From assembly GCF_004794465.1 (NCBI RefSeq), contig NZ_SSDJ01000067.1, forward strand, positions 1 to 64,000: 64,000 bases of DNA. Reading direction: 5' to 3'. The notes beneath the pieces are model-generated. The model was not told where the DNA came from. It searched no databases and saw nothing but the letters and a program-made list of their open reading frames with translations. The DNA comes from Microbacterium sp. K24 (lineage in GTDB: Bacteria; Actinomycetota; Actinomycetes; Actinomycetales; Microbacteriaceae). This document shows, piece after piece, positions 16,414 to 25,483 of this stretch. Numbering within the stretch: the stretch's first letter is position 1; every line of letters starts with the position of its first letter. The position numbers and the translations under genes were made by a program.

Positions 16414-18171
16414 TCAGCTGGCCTTGGGCGGACCGAACAGCTCCTCGCCGTGCTCGTGGAGCAGCCGGTAGGCATCGGCGAACGTCTCCGGCTCGGGTTC
16501 GCCCGGCTTGCCGTAACGCGCGATGAGCAGACCCAGCAGGCCGCGGGCCGGCGGCGTCAGCGGCTTCGTGTGATCCGCCTCGTTCGGCTGCGGCGGGGTC
16601 TCCTCCGGGTTGGGCGGGGTGTAGGCCGGGGTCGTGACGGGCCAATCGGCAGGATGCCGCGGCTTGTCGAGGTTCACGACGTTGAGCAGCGTGTTGGCCG
16701 ACTGGTCGCGGTCGTTGAGCGGCTTCAGCCCGTGCAGCCGCGAGAGGGTCGCCGTCACCGAGCCGTGATGCATCTCGTCGTGGATGATCGAGCCGCGCCT
16801 CGTGTACGCCGACACGGCGATCGCCGGCACCCGGCAGCCGAGCCGGTCGAACGTGAAGCCCATCTCGCCGGCCTTCGTGTCGGGCGTCGGCTTCGTCGCA
16901 GCGGGCGGGGGCACGTGGTCGTAGCATCCGCCGTGCTCATCGAACGTGATCAGCAGCAAGGTGTTCACGGCGTTCGAACCCTGCGGCGACGCGCTCGTGC
17001 GCACCGCCTCGTAGATGTCGTGGATCAGTCGGTCGCCGGCGCGCACGTCGGACACCGCGCTGTCGAAGATCTCCTCGCCGCCGTCCGTGCTCTCCCGCAC
17101 GGCGCCGAACGGCGGGTGGAAGTCGTTGTGGTCGTAGACCATCCGCGGCTCGATGAATGCGTAGGCGGGCAGCTTCCCGGCCTTCGCCTCGGCGTAGAAG
17201 TCCTCCATGGTGCCGAAGTGCTCGGTGCGCCAGTACTTCTCCAGCACGGCGGCGTGCAGCATCCCGGTGAACGAGACCAGCTGCAGCTTGTCGAGGTAGA
17301 TCTTCCAGCTCAGCTTCTTGTCTTCGAGACGGTTGAAGACCGTGGGGGCCGCCGGGGCGTCGAGCCACTTCCGGTACCCGTCGCCGCCCTGATTCGTGAC
17401 GAAGCCGTGCGACGTCGAGGCGTGGAAGAACGACCGGTTGCAGAACGTCTGCGACGGCACGCCCGCGTACCAGTGGTCGAACACCGCGAACTCCGCGGCG
17501 AGAGTCGACAGCACGGGCAGCATCTCGGGAGAGAACGAGCCCATGATGTGCGCGGCCTCTTCGGGCTTCGGCGCGGCACCGCGACGGAGACGCCGAACGT
17601 TGATGATGTAGTCCTCGAGGAACCCCGACATCGTCGCCTTCTCGCCCTTCGTCGGAGCGTTGAACGGCGCTTCCATCTCGTCGACGAAGAGGTCGGCGTT
17701 CGTCTTCGGATCGATCGTGCCGAAGATCTGCGTGTTGACGTGCGGATACTCCTCGCCCGGATCCGGGTCGGGAAGGCTCATGATGCGGTCGGTGGCGCCC
17801 TGATGGATATGGGCCTCGACGACGGTGCCGTCGGACGCCGTGTTGCTGTGCGACCCGAACGCCAGGCCCTCGAAGGTCTCGCCCGCAGGCAGGGTGTCCT
17901 TCGAGTACAGGTAGCCGAGCAGGTTGTCGAAGGAGCGGTTCTCGCCCATCACCACGACGAGGTGGTCGAACCCGGGCTCGCTGCGAGGAGTGAGGGCGGC
18001 GAACGGGTCGGGGTCGGATGCGAAGCCGTCGCGGTGGCCGGCAGCGACCGTCGCTCCGATGGCCGCTCCGCCCGCTCCGCCGACGACCGCGCCCGCCAGC
18101 GCGGCCCCGCCCATCTTGAGGAACCCTCGGCGGGAGGGATCGGGGACGGGTCGCGGGGTGTCTTCGGTCAC
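16414..18171 (-). CDS. Tat-exported phospholipase C / acid phosphatase family phosphoesterase
   Basis: A roughly 585-residue enzyme begins with the twin-arginine signal SRRGFLKMGGAALAGAVVGG, so it is exported folded. Family motifs are VVVMGENRSFDNLLGYLYS near the start of the mature part, VFDHWYAGVPSQTFCNRSF in the middle and LITFDEHGGCYDHVPPP later. These are the metal-binding and active-site signatures of non-haemolytic phospholipase C and AcpA-type phosphatases (PF04185). The GTG at 18171 places the Arg pair about 13 residues in; an ATG at 18219 would add 16 residues. Likely role: phosphate or choline release from phospholipids outside the cell. The exact substrate is unknown. Confidence 0.92.
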   Translation of the reverse strand: MTEDTPRPVPDPSRRGFLKMGGAALAGAVVGGAGGAAIGATVAAGHRDGFASDPDPFAALTPRSEPGFDHLVVVMGENRSFDNLLGYLYSKDTLPAGETFEGLAFGSHSNTASDGTVVEAHIHQGATDRIMSLPDPDPGEEYPHVNTQIFGTIDPKTNADLFVDEMEAPFNAPTKGEKATMSGFLEDYIINVRRLRRGAAPKPEEAAHIMGSFSPEMLPVLSTLAAEFAVFDHWYAGVPSQTFCNRSFFHASTSHGFVTNQGGDGYRKWLDAPAAPTVFNRLEDKKLSWKIYLDKLQLVSFTGMLHAAVLEKYWRTEHFGTMEDFYAEAKAGKLPAYAFIEPRMVYDHNDFHPPFGAVRESTDGGEEIFDSAVSDVRAGDRLIHDIYEAVRTSASPQGSNAVNTLLLITFDEHGGCYDHVPPPAATKPTPDTKAGEMGFTFDRLGCRVPAIAVSAYTRRGSIIHDEMHHGSVTATLSRLHGLKPLNDRDQSANTLLNVVNLDKPRHPADWPVTTPAYTPPNPEETPPQPNEADHTKPLTPPARGLLGLLIARYGKPGEPEPETFADAYRLLHEHGEELFGPPKAS

Positions 18172-18259
18172 GAGGCCGATCTTACGACCGGGCCGGGTCG
18201 CCGGGACAGTGCGGGACACCCCGCGGCAGCGCGAGGGCTTGTCGCGTGGCCGACGGACG

Positions 18260-18907
18260 TCAGATGTCGCTGTAGTCGTTGCCGCCGGTGGTGAGGCGCG
18301 TCACGACGTCGCCGGTGATCTTCAGGTCGATGTACTCCACGCCGACCTGACCGGGATTCACGAGCGACGATGTGCCGGGAACCTCTTGGACCCCGATGCT
18401 CAGATAGTCGGCGATGCCGTCGCCGTCCTCGTCCCATCCGTCCACGGCGCCTGCGGCCATCGCCTCAGCGCGCGTCGAACCGATTCCGATGCCCTCCGGG
18501 GTACGGAACGTCACTCCGGGCGCATCCTCGGTCACGACCAGGTCGATGCGGGTCTCCCGGACGGTCGCCTTGGTTCCGGGCCACTCGTATCCCGAGTACA
18601 CCGTGTCGTACGGCCCTTCGACGGGTCCTTCGGTCGGGCCCGATCCGAACGCGTCCGTGAGGGCGGCCACAGCGCCGTCCGGGTCGTGCAAGGTGACGAG
18701 AGGTCCGTCGTCGACGGAGAAGCCGTCGACCGAGATCTCGATGACGTGATCCACAGGGGAGGGGGACGGAGAGGCGGCCGCGGTGGATGTCGGCGCAGGC
18801 GTCTCTGTCGCTGAACCGTCCGAGATCGCCGGGGCACACGCGGCGAGGGAAAGACCGAGGAGGGCTGCCGCGGCGGAAGCGAGGACGAGGCGAGAGCCAA
18901 AGCGCAT
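18260..18907 (-). CDS. Secreted lipoprotein of unknown function
   Basis: The 215-residue protein has a lipoprotein signal (MRFGSRLVLASAAAALLGLS, then the lipobox LAAC). A Ser/Thr/Pro/Ala linker follows, then a compact ~160-residue domain containing the acidic loop DEDGDGIADYLSIG, reminiscent of a calcium-binding loop. It lies between two exported phosphoesterase genes on the same strand. I do not recognise the family. Confidence 0.82.
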   Translation of the reverse strand: MRFGSRLVLASAAAALLGLSLAACAPAISDGSATETPAPTSTAAASPSPSPVDHVIEISVDGFSVDDGPLVTLHDPDGAVAALTDAFGSGPTEGPVEGPYDTVYSGYEWPGTKATVRETRIDLVVTEDAPGVTFRTPEGIGIGSTRAEAMAAGAVDGWDEDGDGIADYLSIGVQEVPGTSSLVNPGQVGVEYIDLKITGDVVTRLTTGGNDYSDI

Positions 18908-19121
18908 GGCCTCATCCTAAAGCGGAGGGCGCGGCGGAGGATCGCCCCGCCGGCACAGGCATCGGGTCTGGCATCGCGACGAGAGCGTGGGCGCGCTCGA
19001 GTGCAGCCAGGAACGTGCCGCGCGGCAATCCTCTAAGCCTGATCGCCACCCAGATGGTGCGGCAGAAGGGCGCCGCCGGAGCCGAAGCCCCGACGACGCC
19101 TTCTGCACAGACGCTGCGGAC
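18908..19121. other. Intergenic spacer between lipoprotein and phosphatase genes
   Basis: About 210 bases without a recognisable gene. It contains the presumed promoter of the lipoprotein gene and the tail of the downstream-reading phosphatase gene. No clear hairpin was identified. Confidence 0.4.
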
Positions 19122-21653
19122 CTACTCGGCGTGCTGCCGGCGACGCCGCAGCACGACGAGACCGAGACCCAGCACGAGCAGCACGACGGCGGCGATCACG
19201 TACGGAGTGCTGTCGGCACCCGTGGTCGCCAGGTCGCCCGCCGAGGCCCCTCCGTTGCCGGGCGTCACCGCTCCGCCACCCGAGGATGCGGCCGTGACGG
19301 TGAGCGAGGCGGTGACCTCCATACCGTCAGGGAGGATGACGGCGAGCGTGTGCACTCCCGCGGGGGTCGCCGCAGGGATCGTGACGGTGCGCGAGAACGC
19401 GCCGGCCGAACCGACCGTGACCGTACCGAGGTCGACCGGGTCGGAGCGCAGCTCGAGACGCAGCTCGGCATCCGCCGCGAAGCCCGAGCCCGACACCGTG
19501 ACGGTGCTGCCCGCCTGAACGGATGCCGCACCCAGCTCGATCTCGGCCGGGACCTCGGGCTCCGTGACCGGGGGAGTGACCCCGGCCTCGGTGACCCATT
19601 TCTCACCGGCATCCGACTTGGTGATCGTGAACGTGTCATAGACCGCACCGACAGGCAGCTCGGTCGTGGCATCCGGCTGCTTCTCCGCGAGGTACGAGCG
19701 GTAGACGAGCTGGTCGTTCGAGACGTCGATCACCTGGTACGTGGTGACGCCCTGCCCGCGCAGCACCTGGGTGGCGCCGTTGTTCGTCCAGACGTTCTTC
19801 TCGGGGGTCTCGAGCTCGTAGTGCTTCGCGCCCGAGTTCGAGACGACGTAGACCGGTCCGGTGGTGAGGCCGGGGGTCTCGGTCGCGTCGGTGTTGACGT
19901 AGCCGCGGGCGTAGGTGTGGTCGTGGCCCATGAGTACCAGGTCGATGTCGTTGCGCTGGAAGACCGGAACCCAGTCGGCGCGCAGTTTCGGCTCGTCGCG
20001 ACCCTCGGATGCCGAGAATACCGGCTGGTGGAACGTGACGACGTTCCACTTCGACGGGCTGTTCTGCAGCAGCAGGTCGAGCCAGGCGCCCTGGAAGCGG
20101 ATCCACAGCTCCTCGCCCTTGTTGATCGGGCAGTCCGCACCCGTGCACGACGGCAGCGCCGGCGGGGTGAGGAAGGTCGCGTCGCGCGTCGCGTTGAGAG
20201 TGATGAAGCGCACGTCCTGGTAGTCGGTGTAGTAGGCGGTCTCGGCGGCGAACGCGCTCCAGTGCTCGAAGAGCGAGCGGTACTGCGCCGCGACCTCGGT
20301 GTCGCCCTTCGCGAGATCGGCCAGGTCGCCGATCGAGTCCATCGACGGGTTGTTGTGCGGGTACTCGAACGCGGCCTTCCACGCCGTGAGCAGCTTGTCG
20401 CCGGAGTACTCGTGGTTGCCGGGAGCGGCCATCACGTTGGTGCTGACCGCCGAGTCCTCCATGCCCTTGAACCAGTTGAGCCACTCGTTCTCGTTGCTGG
20501 ACGTGTTGATCAGGTCGCCGGCGTGCACCGAGCCGATCGAGCGCGGGGCGTTCGCCTCGGCCTGCTTGACGACGCTCGGCCACGTCGTGTCGAGACCGAT
20601 CTGCGCGTCGCCGTAGTAGACGAACTGGAAGTCGGTCGCGTTCGGGTCGGCGGTCGTGAACTCGAACCATTCGCTCCAGCTGCCCGGGAGACCCACGCGG
20701 TAGCGGTAGTCGGTCGCGGCGGTGAGGCCGGTGACCGTGGCGGAGAAGTGATGGTTCGGGTTGCCGTTCACCACGCCCGCGTCGTACGCGTCGACGGTGC
20801 GGGTCTCGCCACCGGCGGCCGGCGCGATCTCGACCTGACCGATCGTGTGCGAGGCGTCGCCCGCGAGCCAGGAGATCGACTGCGAGATCTCGGGCTGCTC
20901 GGTCGGCGTCAGGATGACGCGCGTCGGGGGCGCGATGACCGGAGCACCCGGGTCGGAGGCCTTCACCAGCGTGAGCGACGACATGTCGAAGTAGATGTCG
21001 GAGCTCGTCTCGCGGTCCTGGAAGAGCGCCACGGCGATGGTGTTCGTGCCGTCCTGCAGCACGTCGCCCTCGGCGGTGATGGTGCTCGTGAGCGGGTCGC
21101 CGTTCGAGTCGCCCGCGTACTCGACATTCGTGGTGTCGGTGATGCGGCCGTCGACGAAGCGGGAGACCTCTTCGCCGTTGATCCAGACGACGATCGCGTC
21201 GTCGTACGTGATCGAGCTCGAGAGCGACGCGACCTGCTCGGCGACGCCCGCCTCCAGCTCGAAGGTGCTGCGGAAGAAGTACGTCGGGACGGTCGGGGCT
21301 TTGGTGCCGTCGACGTAGTGGTTCAGGAGCGTCTTCGGCGTGACGGGGCCGACCGCGGCGAGTGTGCCGTTCTTGGCGCCGAAGGATCCGGTCGCCGTCT
21401 TCCACGCGCTGTCGTCGAACGCGGGGAGCGTCCAATCCCGGAGTGCGGCGGGCGCGGGAGACGGGTCGGAGCCGTCGTCGAGGTAGTGCCAGGCGGTGTC
21501 GCCGGTGATCAGCGATCCCGTCGGCACCTCGGGTGCGGCATCCGGTGCGGCGAAGGCCGCGGGGGCGACGACGGCGCCGCCGAGCAGGGCGAGGAGCGCG
21601 ACGGACGTCAGTCCGCGACGCCGCCACCGCACCGCAGGGGTGGGGGAGGTCAT
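19122..21653 (-). CDS. Surface-anchored purple-acid-phosphatase-like metallophosphoesterase
   Basis: The 843-residue exported protein starts with a signal peptide (RRRGLTSVALLALLGGAVVA, cleaved near AFAA). A beta-sandwich domain follows (about 40-240) with an FDDSAW.TATGSFG pattern, then a fibronectin-III-like domain (about 245-345), a calcineurin-type phosphoesterase core and an IPT/Ig-like domain. The C-terminus carries LATTG, a hydrophobic helix and RRRRQHAE. Core motifs are YYGDAQIG, HAGDLINT, APGNHEY, TFHQPVFS and GHDHTYARG, the metal ligands of the purple acid phosphatase family. LATTG fits a class E sortase signal (LAxTG). A role in extracellular phosphate release is inferred. Confidence 0.92.
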   Translation of the reverse strand: MTSPTPAVRWRRRGLTSVALLALLGGAVVAPAAFAAPDAAPEVPTGSLITGDTAWHYLDDGSDPSPAPAALRDWTLPAFDDSAWKTATGSFGAKNGTLAAVGPVTPKTLLNHYVDGTKAPTVPTYFFRSTFELEAGVAEQVASLSSSITYDDAIVVWINGEEVSRFVDGRITDTTNVEYAGDSNGDPLTSTITAEGDVLQDGTNTIAVALFQDRETSSDIYFDMSSLTLVKASDPGAPVIAPPTRVILTPTEQPEISQSISWLAGDASHTIGQVEIAPAAGGETRTVDAYDAGVVNGNPNHHFSATVTGLTAATDYRYRVGLPGSWSEWFEFTTADPNATDFQFVYYGDAQIGLDTTWPSVVKQAEANAPRSIGSVHAGDLINTSSNENEWLNWFKGMEDSAVSTNVMAAPGNHEYSGDKLLTAWKAAFEYPHNNPSMDSIGDLADLAKGDTEVAAQYRSLFEHWSAFAAETAYYTDYQDVRFITLNATRDATFLTPPALPSCTGADCPINKGEELWIRFQGAWLDLLLQNSPSKWNVVTFHQPVFSASEGRDEPKLRADWVPVFQRNDIDLVLMGHDHTYARGYVNTDATETPGLTTGPVYVVSNSGAKHYELETPEKNVWTNNGATQVLRGQGVTTYQVIDVSNDQLVYRSYLAEKQPDATTELPVGAVYDTFTITKSDAGEKWVTEAGVTPPVTEPEVPAEIELGAASVQAGSTVTVSGSGFAADAELRLELRSDPVDLGTVTVGSAGAFSRTVTIPAATPAGVHTLAVILPDGMEVTASLTVTAASSGGGAVTPGNGGASAGDLATTGADSTPYVIAAVVLLVLGLGLVVLRRRRQHAE

Positions 21654-21801
21654 GTCAGTCCTTCATGAGGTGGGGGTTTCGTGCTCAGCCGCACGAGGCC
21701 CCTTCAGACCATCGAAGACGGATGACGTCGGGCTGACGTCAGGGCGACGAAGAGATGAACAGAGCGGATGCCGGGGCGCTGGTCTTCACTACGATGTGGA
21801 C

Positions 21802-22137
21802 ATGTCCGATTCCGAGAAGCCGCGACGCGTGCCGCTCTCGCTGTCGAGCCCTCCGACTGCTGTGCAGAACGATCCGGAGAAGTGGCGCGTGTGGCGAAAG
21901 TTGTGGCTTCGCATCATGCTCCGGTGGTGGTTGCTGGTGGCGTGCTTGATGGTTCCCTGGCTCATGGTCATGGTGCTCACGTTCCGATTCCGCATGATCC
22001 CCGAGACCGTGGCCGTCGGCTCGCTGTGGGCGTGGGGTGCCCTCGGGATCGTCGCGGCGCTCGTCCTACGTCGCCTGGCCCGGCGCGATCTGGAGGACTT
22101 CGAGAGACGCGAACTCTCCGAAATGGTGGGCTCATGA
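21802..22137 (+). CDS. Small membrane protein (two helices), gene 1 of pair
   Basis: The 111-residue protein has a charged N-terminus (MSDSEKPRRVPLSLSSPPTA) and two transmembrane segments (WLLVACLMVPWLMVMVLTF and VGSLWAWGALGIVAALVL). A basic tail RRLARRDLEDFERRELSEMVGS follows. The ATG overlaps no other gene; a TACGAT hexamer ~10 bases upstream may be a -10 box for a short-leader transcript. The stop overlaps the next gene start (ATGA). Function unknown. Confidence 0.75.
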   Translation: MSDSEKPRRVPLSLSSPPTAVQNDPEKWRVWRKLWLRIMLRWWLLVACLMVPWLMVMVLTFRFRMIPETVAVGSLWAWGALGIVAALVLRRLARRDLEDFERRELSEMVGS

Positions 22138-22427
22138 CCTCCGCTGACGACTCTTCGATCGATGCCCGTGTCCGTGCCGTCGTCCTCGACTACGGCCGCC
22201 GTCAGACCCGGCTGTTCGTCAGGTTCGCGCTGATCGAGGGAGCGGTCCTCGCCGTGCTCGTCGCGGTGATCTACGGCTTCGAACTGATCGATCCGGAAGA
22301 GGGCATCTGGTACCTCGTCGCCGTCGCCGTCGTCGGCGGGTTCCTGCTCAGCACGCTCCTGCTGCGGCTGATCCAGGCGCGCACGAGGGCCATCGCTCAG
22401 GCCAAGGGCGAGAACCCGCTGTTCTGA
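22134..22427 (+). CDS. Small membrane protein (two helices), gene 2 of pair
   Basis: The 97-residue protein has two hydrophobic helices (FALIEGAVLAVLVAVIYGF and IWYLVAVAVVGGFLLSTLLL) and a cytoplasmic tail ending KGENPLF. Its ATG shares the ATGA overlap with the preceding gene, so the two are translated together and may form a complex. Function unknown. Confidence 0.78.
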   Translation: MTSADDSSIDARVRAVVLDYGRRQTRLFVRFALIEGAVLAVLVAVIYGFELIDPEEGIWYLVAVAVVGGFLLSTLLLRLIQARTRAIAQAKGENPLF

Positions 22428-22449
22428 ACGGGAGCGTGGGATCCTGCGG

Positions 22450-22911
22450 TCAGTTCCCGGGGCGATCTCTGAACATCCGGCTGAGTTGGCGGAACGCCCG
22501 TAACGCGGCCGGAGGGTCTTCGTCGAGCACGTCGATGTCGTTGAAGGCCGTGCGGAATCCGATCGGCATGAGAGCGGCCTCGGCTTCTTCGCTCACGAAA
22601 CCCATCGTCCACTGCGGGAAGAAGCGGGAGTCGTGCTCGTCATCGACGAGCACGCGGAAGCCGCCATGCCGGGGGTCCGCGCCGATGCGATCGACGAGCT
22701 CCCGCACCGTCGCCTCGTCGCCTTCGAGATACTGCACGAAACGACCCTGCCGGTAGAGGAGCACTCCGGTGACATTTGCGGCTTCATTGGCAGATCGACT
22801 CTGAGTGAGAAGGTCCTTGAGGTCGTCGGCGTCGAACGGGACGGACGCCGCGCTGGTGTACACGGTCGAGTAGATGACGCGATGCCGAGCAGCAGGCGAA
22901 GTGTCAGACAT
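22450..22911 (-). CDS. BLUF-domain blue-light photoreceptor
   Basis: The 153-residue protein consists almost entirely of a BLUF (sensor of blue light using FAD) domain. The residues needed for the photocycle are present: Tyr18 in STVYTSA, Asn42 in SRSANEA, Gln60 in GRFVQYLEG and Trp101 in FPQWTMGF. The Tyr-Asn-Gln-Trp spacings (24, 18, 41) equal those of AppA (Y21, N45, Q63, W104). About 45 C-terminal residues follow, matching the capping helices of short BLUF proteins. No output domain is fused, so it must act through a partner, which cannot be named from this window. Confidence 0.92.
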   Translation of the reverse strand: MSDTSPAARHRVIYSTVYTSAASVPFDADDLKDLLTQSRSANEAANVTGVLLYRQGRFVQYLEGDEATVRELVDRIGADPRHGGFRVLVDDEHDSRFFPQWTMGFVSEEAEAALMPIGFRTAFNDIDVLDEDPPAALRAFRQLSRMFRDRPGN

Positions 22912-22937
22912 GTATCGAGACTATGACCCCGGCGCGC

Positions 22938-23822
22938 TCAGTCCTGGTCGAGCGCGGCGAGCTCGTCGTCGGTCAGGACCAGGTCGGCGGCCGCGGCGGA
23001 GTCGCGGATCGACTGCGCTCGCTTGGCCCCCGGGATCGGGATGACGACCGACGACTGAGCCAGCTCCCAGGCCAGCGCCACCTGTTGCGCGCTCACGCCG
23101 CGAGACTCGGCCACCTGCTGGAACGTCGGATGCTGTTCGGCCAGCTCCTTGGCATCCGACAGCCCACCCAGTGGACTCCACGGGAGGAACGCCAGACCCA
23201 ACTCGGTGCAGACGTCGATCTCGGGCCGGCTGCTGCGGAACTTCGGGCTGAACTGGTTCTGCACGCTCACGAGACTGTCGCCCAGCGCCTCGTGCGCCGC
23301 CCGGATCTGGCCGGGGTCGACGTTCGACAGCCCGATCATCCGCACCTTGCCGCTCGCGGCGATCTCGGTCAGCGCGCCGATGGTCTCGGCATAGTCGACC
23401 TTCGGGTCGGGTCGGTGGTGCTGCCACAGCGAGATCTGGTCGACGCCGAGTCGGGAAAGGCTCGCGTCGACCGCGCGGTGAAGATGCTCCGGGCTCCCGT
23501 CCATGGCCCAACCGCCGCCGTGGGTGCGGAACGCACCGCCCTTGGTCGCGAGGAACACACGGTCGCGCACGCCCAGCTCGTCGAGGATCGAGGCGATGAG
23601 CTTCTCGTTCTCGCCCTGCGCGTCGGCACCGAGTTCTTCACCCGGCCCGTAGGCGTCGGCCGTGTCGAACAGGGTGACGCCGGCGTCGAGCGCGGCGCGG
23701 ACCGTGTCGAGCAGCTGCTCGCGGGGCTGGTGGCCGGTCTGGTCGAAGGTCATCAGGCCGAGACCGATCGCCCCGACGTCGACGCGGCCCGTGGTGTCGT
23801 TGCCGATTGTGCGTGTGTGCAT
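22938..23822 (-). CDS. Aldo/keto reductase
   Basis: The 294-residue (alpha/beta)8 NADPH-dependent oxidoreductase has the catalytic tetrad: Asp and Tyr in LFDTADAYGPGE (about residues 50-61), Lys in FLATKGG (about 92) and His in WQHHRPDP (about 131-138). The cofactor-binding VVIPIPGAKRAQSIRDSAAA segment near residue 255 is also present. Carbonyl substrate unknown. It starts on the strand opposite the small membrane gene at 23980. Confidence 0.93.
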   Translation of the reverse strand: MHTRTIGNDTTGRVDVGAIGLGLMTFDQTGHQPREQLLDTVRAALDAGVTLFDTADAYGPGEELGADAQGENEKLIASILDELGVRDRVFLATKGGAFRTHGGGWAMDGSPEHLHRAVDASLSRLGVDQISLWQHHRPDPKVDYAETIGALTEIAASGKVRMIGLSNVDPGQIRAAHEALGDSLVSVQNQFSPKFRSSRPEIDVCTELGLAFLPWSPLGGLSDAKELAEQHPTFQQVAESRGVSAQQVALAWELAQSSVVIPIPGAKRAQSIRDSAAAADLVLTDDELAALDQD

Positions 23823-23979
23823 GAGGCGATCGTAGGCGCGGAATATCGCTGAGCCGATGGGGTGGACACGACGGCGGGTGCGCGCGAAGATGGGCGATCG
23901 CCCCGGCTGTGGTCAACGGCACCCGTATCTCACTAGGGTGAGCACCGACGGGCACACCGACACGATCCGGGGGATCATC

Positions 23980-24186
23980 ATGACAAGCCGCAACGCGTAC
24001 AGCTCCAAGGGTCGAGTTCTGCTCTGGGCCATCATCACCGGCATCGCCGCCGCCCTCGGCTACCTCGTGGCCGAACTGTTCTCTCAGCACGACCTCTCGT
24101 TCGCACCATGGGGAATGATCGGCATCTTCGCCGTTCTCACCCTGTTCACGTACCTCATCAATGTCCGGAACGTGCCGAGGGAATAG
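23980..24186 (+). CDS. Small two-helix membrane protein
   Basis: The 68-residue protein begins MTSRNAYSSKGRVLLWAIIT. It has two hydrophobic segments (LLWAIITGIAAALGYLVAEL and FAPWGMIGIFAVLTLFTYLI). The ATG at 23980 is preceded by CGGGGGA about 6 bases upstream. Function unknown. It converges with the flavin oxidoreductase gene 5 bases beyond. Confidence 0.72.
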   Translation: MTSRNAYSSKGRVLLWAIITGIAAALGYLVAELFSQHDLSFAPWGMIGIFAVLTLFTYLINVRNVPRE

Positions 24187-24191
24187 CAGAG

Positions 24192-25466
24192 TCAGCTGGG
24201 CGCCGCGACCGAGGGTCCCAGCGAGCCGGCGTCAGCGAGGACCGCGCGCGCGGCACGTTCGCCCGACGCAAGGGCACCCTGGATCGAGGCGGTGTCGAGA
24301 TGGTCGCCCGCGAGGTACAGACGATCGGCGTAGCGCGGCGACCGTGCCGCGCCCAGCGGTGCGGGCTGAGCCGGCAGCGCATCCGCGATGTCGTCCCGCC
24401 GGATCAGCTCCCACGCGCGGACGTCGACACCCCAGATGTCGCTCAGGTGACGGCGGACGTCGTTCTCCTCGGCGGCATCGCCGTCGCGCGGCAGCAGGCA
24501 GGTCGCGGCGATGAGGTGTCGTCCGGCCGGGGCGTACGAGGGCACGGTGTGCGTCATCACGACCGTGTTCACGACGGGGCCGGGCCCACGTCCGTCGACG
24601 GTGAGGAGCGCGGACGTGGTCGGCGGTTCGACGGCTGCGAACCACCAGGTCTGCAGGCCATTGGTCGTCGGCCCCGGAAGCCCGGTGAGATCGGCGACCG
24701 CATCGGGTCCGACCGCGACGACCACACGAGCGGCACGGACCGAGTCGCCGTCGACCACGTCCACCTGCATGCCGTCACCGCGTGCGGACACGCGTTCGAC
24801 CCCGGAACCGAGACGGATGTCGGCGCCGGCCGTGCGTGCGCGCGCAGCGAGCTGCTCCGGGACCGCGGCGATACCCTGCGCGGGCAGGCCCGGGCGGCCG
24901 AGCGCGAAGAACCCGACGAGCAGCTGGGCGAACGCGTTCGACGTCTCTCCGCGGCGCTCTGCCAGGACTCCGGCGAGGAACGGTTCGAGCACGGCGGTGC
25001 GGAGCGGGCCGCGGAGCCCGGCGGCATCCCACCCCTCGCGCACGGAGACGTCGTTCTGCGCGAGACGCGAGAGCGGACGCACGAGTGCCGGCGCAGCCCA
25101 GCGCGCCAGCGCGACGGCATCCGCGGCGTTCACCAGCCCGCTGCGCAGTGTGGTGACGAGCGACAGCGGATGCCGCACCGGATGCCGCAGCTCGGCCGTC
25201 CCGTACTCCGTGCGCACCCGCACGCCGACCGGGAAGCTCCCCAGAGCGAGAGCACCGAGGTCCACGCTGCGGCGCAGCGCCGGGTACGCCGGATTGAGCA
25301 CCTGGAAGCCGCGATCCACCCGGAACCCGTCGACGATGTCGGTGCGCTGGCGTCCTCCGACAGCGTCTGCCGCGTCGAGCACGACGACGTCGAGCCCCTG
25401 CGCGGCGAGCAACCCGGCGCAGCGGAGCCCGGCGAGTCCGGCGCCGACCACGATCACGTCATGCAT
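24192..25466 (-). CDS. FAD-dependent amine-oxidase-like oxidoreductase
   Basis: The 424-residue protein opens with a dinucleotide-binding fold (VIVVGAGLAGLRCAGLLAAQ) and the GGRQRTD signature of the flavin amine oxidase/phytoene desaturase superfamily. A C-terminal FAD-binding stretch, YADRLYLAGDHLDTASIQGA, completes it, as in protoporphyrinogen oxidase-like and carotenoid desaturase-like enzymes. No isoprenoid genes are nearby. It lies 17 bases downstream of the HD-domain gene on the same strand, so the two likely share a transcript. The substrate is unknown. Confidence 0.88.
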   Translation of the reverse strand: MHDVIVVGAGLAGLRCAGLLAAQGLDVVVLDAADAVGGRQRTDIVDGFRVDRGFQVLNPAYPALRRSVDLGALALGSFPVGVRVRTEYGTAELRHPVRHPLSLVTTLRSGLVNAADAVALARWAAPALVRPLSRLAQNDVSVREGWDAAGLRGPLRTAVLEPFLAGVLAERRGETSNAFAQLLVGFFALGRPGLPAQGIAAVPEQLAARARTAGADIRLGSGVERVSARGDGMQVDVVDGDSVRAARVVVAVGPDAVADLTGLPGPTTNGLQTWWFAAVEPPTTSALLTVDGRGPGPVVNTVVMTHTVPSYAPAGRHLIAATCLLPRDGDAAEENDVRRHLSDIWGVDVRAWELIRRDDIADALPAQPAPLGAARSPRYADRLYLAGDHLDTASIQGALASGERAARAVLADAGSLGPSVAAPS

Positions 25467-25483
25467 GCGTCACGCCCTCCTGC

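Noticed and set aside
18987-21668. 893-residue plus-strand frame antisense to the phosphatase
   Set aside because: Low-complexity Arg/Val/Asp composition and no domain; a high-GC antisense shadow of the 19122-21653 gene.
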